A DNA stretch of 64,000 bases from Typha latifolia (lineage: Eukaryota > Streptophyta > Magnoliopsida > Poales > Typhaceae), in the NCBI GenBank assembly GCA_019914945.1, contig CM034099.1, positions 11,483,001-11,547,000 on the forward strand, written 5' to 3'. The notes beneath the pieces were generated by a model. It was not told the origin of the DNA, did no database searches, and saw only the letters and a list, made by a program, of their open reading frames with translations. This document shows positions 60,585 to 64,000 of the stretch, one piece after another (the first letter of the stretch is position 1; each line of letters opens with the position of its first letter). The position numbers were made by a program, and so were the translations under genes.

Positions 60585-63500
60585 TAATAATAATAATAAT
60601 AATAAAAATAATATAATAAATAATAATAATGTATAAATTAAAAAAAAGAGACAAAAAGAAAGAAATAAAAATATATATATATATATATTGGTGTTGCATG
60701 GCACGAGCTCGTGCCATGCAACGTGGGCGCGTGTTGGGGGCGCCACGTGCGCCCACAACCGCCAGCCCGGCCAACTAGGCCGAACCAGCTAGTTGCGGCG
60801 GGCCCCGCAGTCGCCGCCCTTCCCCCTCCTCCACCGCCTTCCCTCTCTCTCTTTATATATCTCTCTCTCTTTCTCTCTCACATATTCTCTCTCTCTCTCT
60901 CTCTCTCTCTTTTCTCACATATTTTCTTGCCGACGCCGGCTACCGCCGCCGTCGCCGCCGCAGCACCACCCTCACCGCCCCTCTCTTTCTCCCTCTAAAT
61001 ATCTCTCTCTTTCGATCTCTCTCTCTCTCTTGAGCTCCCTCTTTCTCTCCTTCCCTTGCCGACGCCGGCCTACCGCCGCCGTCGCCGTCGTCGCCGCCGC
61101 ACCACCTTCTCTTTCTCTAACTCCCTCATTCTCTCTCTTACCCTCCTCTCTTTCTCTCTCTCTATCACCTATCCCTTTCTCACCACCTTCTCTCTCTCTA
61201 ACTCCCTCGTTCTCTCTCTACCCTTCTCTCTTTCTCTCTCTCTAGCACCGCTCTCTTTCTCACCACCTATATCTCTCTCTCTAACTCCCTCGTTCTCTCT
61301 CTTCCCTTGTCGTTGCCGCCGCACCACCTTCTCTCTCTCTCTCTTACCCTCATCTCTCTCTCTCTCTCCCTCTCTATCACCTCTCTCTCTTGAGCTCTCT
61401 CCCTTCTCTTATCAACGCTAGCCGCCGTTGTCGCTGTCACCGTCGCCACCGCCACCGCCGCAGCCTAGGTGAGCCTCCCTTCCTTCTCCTTCTTCTCTTC
61501 TTCTTCTTCTTCTTTCTTCTTTCTTTCTTTCTCCTCTCCTTCCTCTCTTCTTCTTGTCCATTCTTGGCCCTCCTCCTCTTGTTGTGTAGCAGACAGTGTT
61601 AGAAGAGGACTATTATTATTATTATTATTTTTATATATAATTACTTCCTAATGATAAGTAACATAGTCTATTTAGGTAATTAATTATTTTTATAATTGAT
61701 AACTAATATAATTTTACTAAGCATTTTAGTATAATAATTTATTAATTACAATTATAAATATTCGCTATAAATATTCGCAATAAATTTATTTAGAGTTTTA
61801 GTTATTATTTATTAGTGAATATATGTAGTCGTATATTTATATTTAACTTATATTATATATGTCTATTTTTAGTATATTATTATTGTCTAATAGTTTGTAT
61901 AAAATGGAATACTAGAATTGCAGATTATCTTTGTATAATAGGATAATGATTATTTTATGTATAATCTAGGATTAGTTAAATAAGAGTAAGTATTACAAAA
62001 TAACTAGTAATAATAATATTCTATAATTATATTTTTATTAAATCATATATATAGTCGTCTTGGTTATTTATAAAAAGGAGATAAATTACTATATACTTAT
62101 TTTCTATAATTACCAAATTAGGATTTTATTAAATAAATATAAATTGCATATTAATATTGCCACAATTAAATTTATCCTATAAATCTAATCAATATTAAAC
62201 CTAATAAAATATCATATTTTACTCGAACGAATTATAATCAGATAAACAACTAACTTTATGTTACTTAAACATTTTCAGACTCTGAACCCCCTTATTTGAG
62301 ACCCCGAGAATCTTACCAGTGTCGAGTGGCAGTTGATTGATGGACTCGAGGGATAGGTGTGTTGAGTCTTCTGATAAGATGTGTTATCCCTTAGACGTCT
62401 TTCTCAAATTAGGTTATATTATATATTTATGTACATGCATGTTTTGGCCTGCAGCATGATTATATGATTTTATCTAGAGATGATTATAGTCGAGCATATT
62501 TTATCATGCATTCGATTATGCTGATTTGGGATATGAATACATTGGTGATATATATAGAGATAATTAGAGATGATTCTACTGTTATGATTGTTTACCAAGT
62601 TGATCCGTAGCATGAGTATGCATGTAATAGATTAGCATGAGTATGCATGTGTTGACGATACAGTTGGAGACTACATTGCATCATTTTCTCTTGATTCCTA
62701 TTCCACCTAAATTCCTGTTATACATTGACTTGTTATCGTACTGGATATATGCATTTGCTCTGTCATTTAGAAGGAAAGCATGAAATGTGATTGATAGGAT
62801 AGTTGATAGAAAGCGTGAGGATACCCGAGTGGGCGCGAGGGTCAGGGCGTGCCTAGAGATGATTGATCACTCGACATAGTCGCGATCTTGTTAGCCTTAC
62901 GTCTGAGGTCGTTAGTCTGTGTGCGCAGCAGACATTCGGACACATGTCGTTGGCTAGGCCATATGTGGTGAGTTATCCTCACGATGTTTCTATCAACTAT
63001 GTGGGTGCTCGGTCTGGATGGATGCTGATACCCTAGCGGGTGGCGAGGTATGGTTATATTAGAGATACTCTTGCGGGGGCGGAGTATGCTCTGAGTCTTT
63101 GGACATGATGTTGAGACTGGGTACCGGGTATTGACTGTGCACAACGGTCTAGTATGATGATATTATACCGAGATGTCCGTGATGATTGATGATTGTGATG
63201 TTGAGAAATGCATATGATTTCATTATCATTTGGTTACCTAATTCTCGAGTGATCAATATGCATTATATATGGTTGCATTTGATATCATAGCATGGTCATA
63301 GTCGGCATGCATCATATGTCATATTTGAGAGAGAGTTATGATGATGGTATGACATGGAGATTTATTTATACATTGTCGAGGATTATATATTTTATCAGTT
63401 ATGACATGACATGTTATCTATTTTTCATTTATGTATTATTGAGGAACATTCATATACTCATTCATGACATGATGCTCTTTCTGATTCATACTATCCAGTA

Positions 63501-64000
63501 CATGATTTACTCTCTGTTTGATATCACTGATTTGGAGTAAAGTCTATTCACTAAGCCTTTTGCTCATAACTCTCTTTATCTCTTTTCTAACCCCCTCAGA
63601 TACGTGGTATGTGATAGCAACTTGAGATATCTTGAGAAGATATTTTAGAGTGATGATGAGGTGAGCTATAGATGCGAGATGGTATAGATGATAGTTTATA
63701 TAGGATTTGAGTTGTACCAGTATTTGATATTTGTATTCTGTTGTATTAGACGATGAATTGTATAATACAGGTCGAATCATAGTGTACTCTTGTATTAGTT
63801 ATTTTAGTTGTATCTTGATGGTTTGTTGTGGCCTATGTGGGTACTGCCAGATTATGTAGTGGTCTAATGTATATTATTGTGGACTGGGATATTCATATGT
63901 TAACCGGTTTATTTGGTTAATAGTATGATTTATTTGGTGATGTGTGATCATGGATAAGTTAGCAGGTTTTATTTGATGATGTCATGATTATATGCGTATA
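60540..64000 (+). mobile_element. 3-kb-type LTR (copy B), runs past window end
   Basis: It starts TGTAATAACCC inside copia integrase (left flank AAGAT). It contains an (ATA)n run, a perfect 28-bp palindrome (60694-60721), GC/CT-rich island (60720-61600) with CCTAG|GTGAGCC at 61464-61473, then an AT-rich body collinear with copies A, X and Y. At 64000 it has not reached the GCGTTACA terminus. By comparison with 1-309, roughly 100 bp remain. The long Leu/Ser/Arg frames in the island are repeat artefacts. Confidence 0.8.
60547..60612 (+). repeat. (ATA)n microsatellite
   Basis: About 20 ATA/AAT units with two interruptions near the start of copy B. Copy A has only short remnants there (13955-13990). 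Confidence 0.9.

Overview
The window is nuclear DNA of a flowering plant. It is AT-rich, dense in LTR retrotransposons and holds one recognisable host gene. That gene has spliced exons, plant-type introns and a plant-specific protein family (VIN3-like/VEL). The species cannot be read from the sequence; the protein looks angiosperm, possibly monocot. I saw no rRNA, tRNA or CRISPR, and nothing bacterial.

Host gene (25.57-42.92 kb, + strand): a complete VIN3-like (VIL2/VEL1-type) Polycomb accessory gene. Four coding exons (25900-25918, 33955-34600, 41306-41604, 41690-42915) join in frame to 2190 nt, or 729 residues. The order is N-terminal VEL block, PHD-type zinc finger, helical module, fibronectin III domain and C-terminal VEL (VID) domain. 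Introns 1 and 2 are 8.0 and 6.7 kb and carry insertions, two of them solo LTRs with perfect 5-bp target-site duplications (TSDs).

Left arm (1-24.6 kb): nested retroelements. One family has LTRs of about 3 kb (TGTAAY...GTTACA). Copies lie at 1-309, 310-1352, about 7470-9149 and 13937-19958, with an inverted copy at 16753-19754 nested inside the last (TSD TGTGG). A second family has 0.8-0.9-kb LTRs (TGATAC...TATCA), a tRNA-iMet type primer binding site and Ty3/gypsy gag-protease remnants (1353-7275, 9150-10950). A solo Ty1/copia LTR lies at 22850-23937 (TSD TATAG).

Right arm (43.8-64 kb): reverse-strand gypsy remnants (43.85-45.61 kb), a truncated Sirevirus-like end (45.6-46.97 kb) and a chimeric + strand gypsy gag-protease-RT-RNase H remnant (47.95-51.29 kb). 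A large reverse-oriented Sirevirus-like Ty1/copia element (51.79-60.54 kb) follows. It has a 3' LTR, several polypurine tracts, an envelope-like third ORF, and RNase H, RT and integrase remnants. A 2.6-kb solo LTR (TSD ATTTG) is inserted in it, and another 3-kb-LTR copy interrupts it from 60540 past the window end.

Most interesting signals: (i) the palindrome CGTTCGAACG is arrayed just upstream of the TATA box in LTRs of both the gypsy and the copia family. (ii) The same array plus TATA box also lies inside the Sirevirus-like element, upstream of the envelope-like ORF, followed by a leader with a plausible intron, as if that ORF had its own promoter. (iii) The long LTRs share a layout of hairpin, CT-rich GC island and splice-donor-like GGTRAGC.
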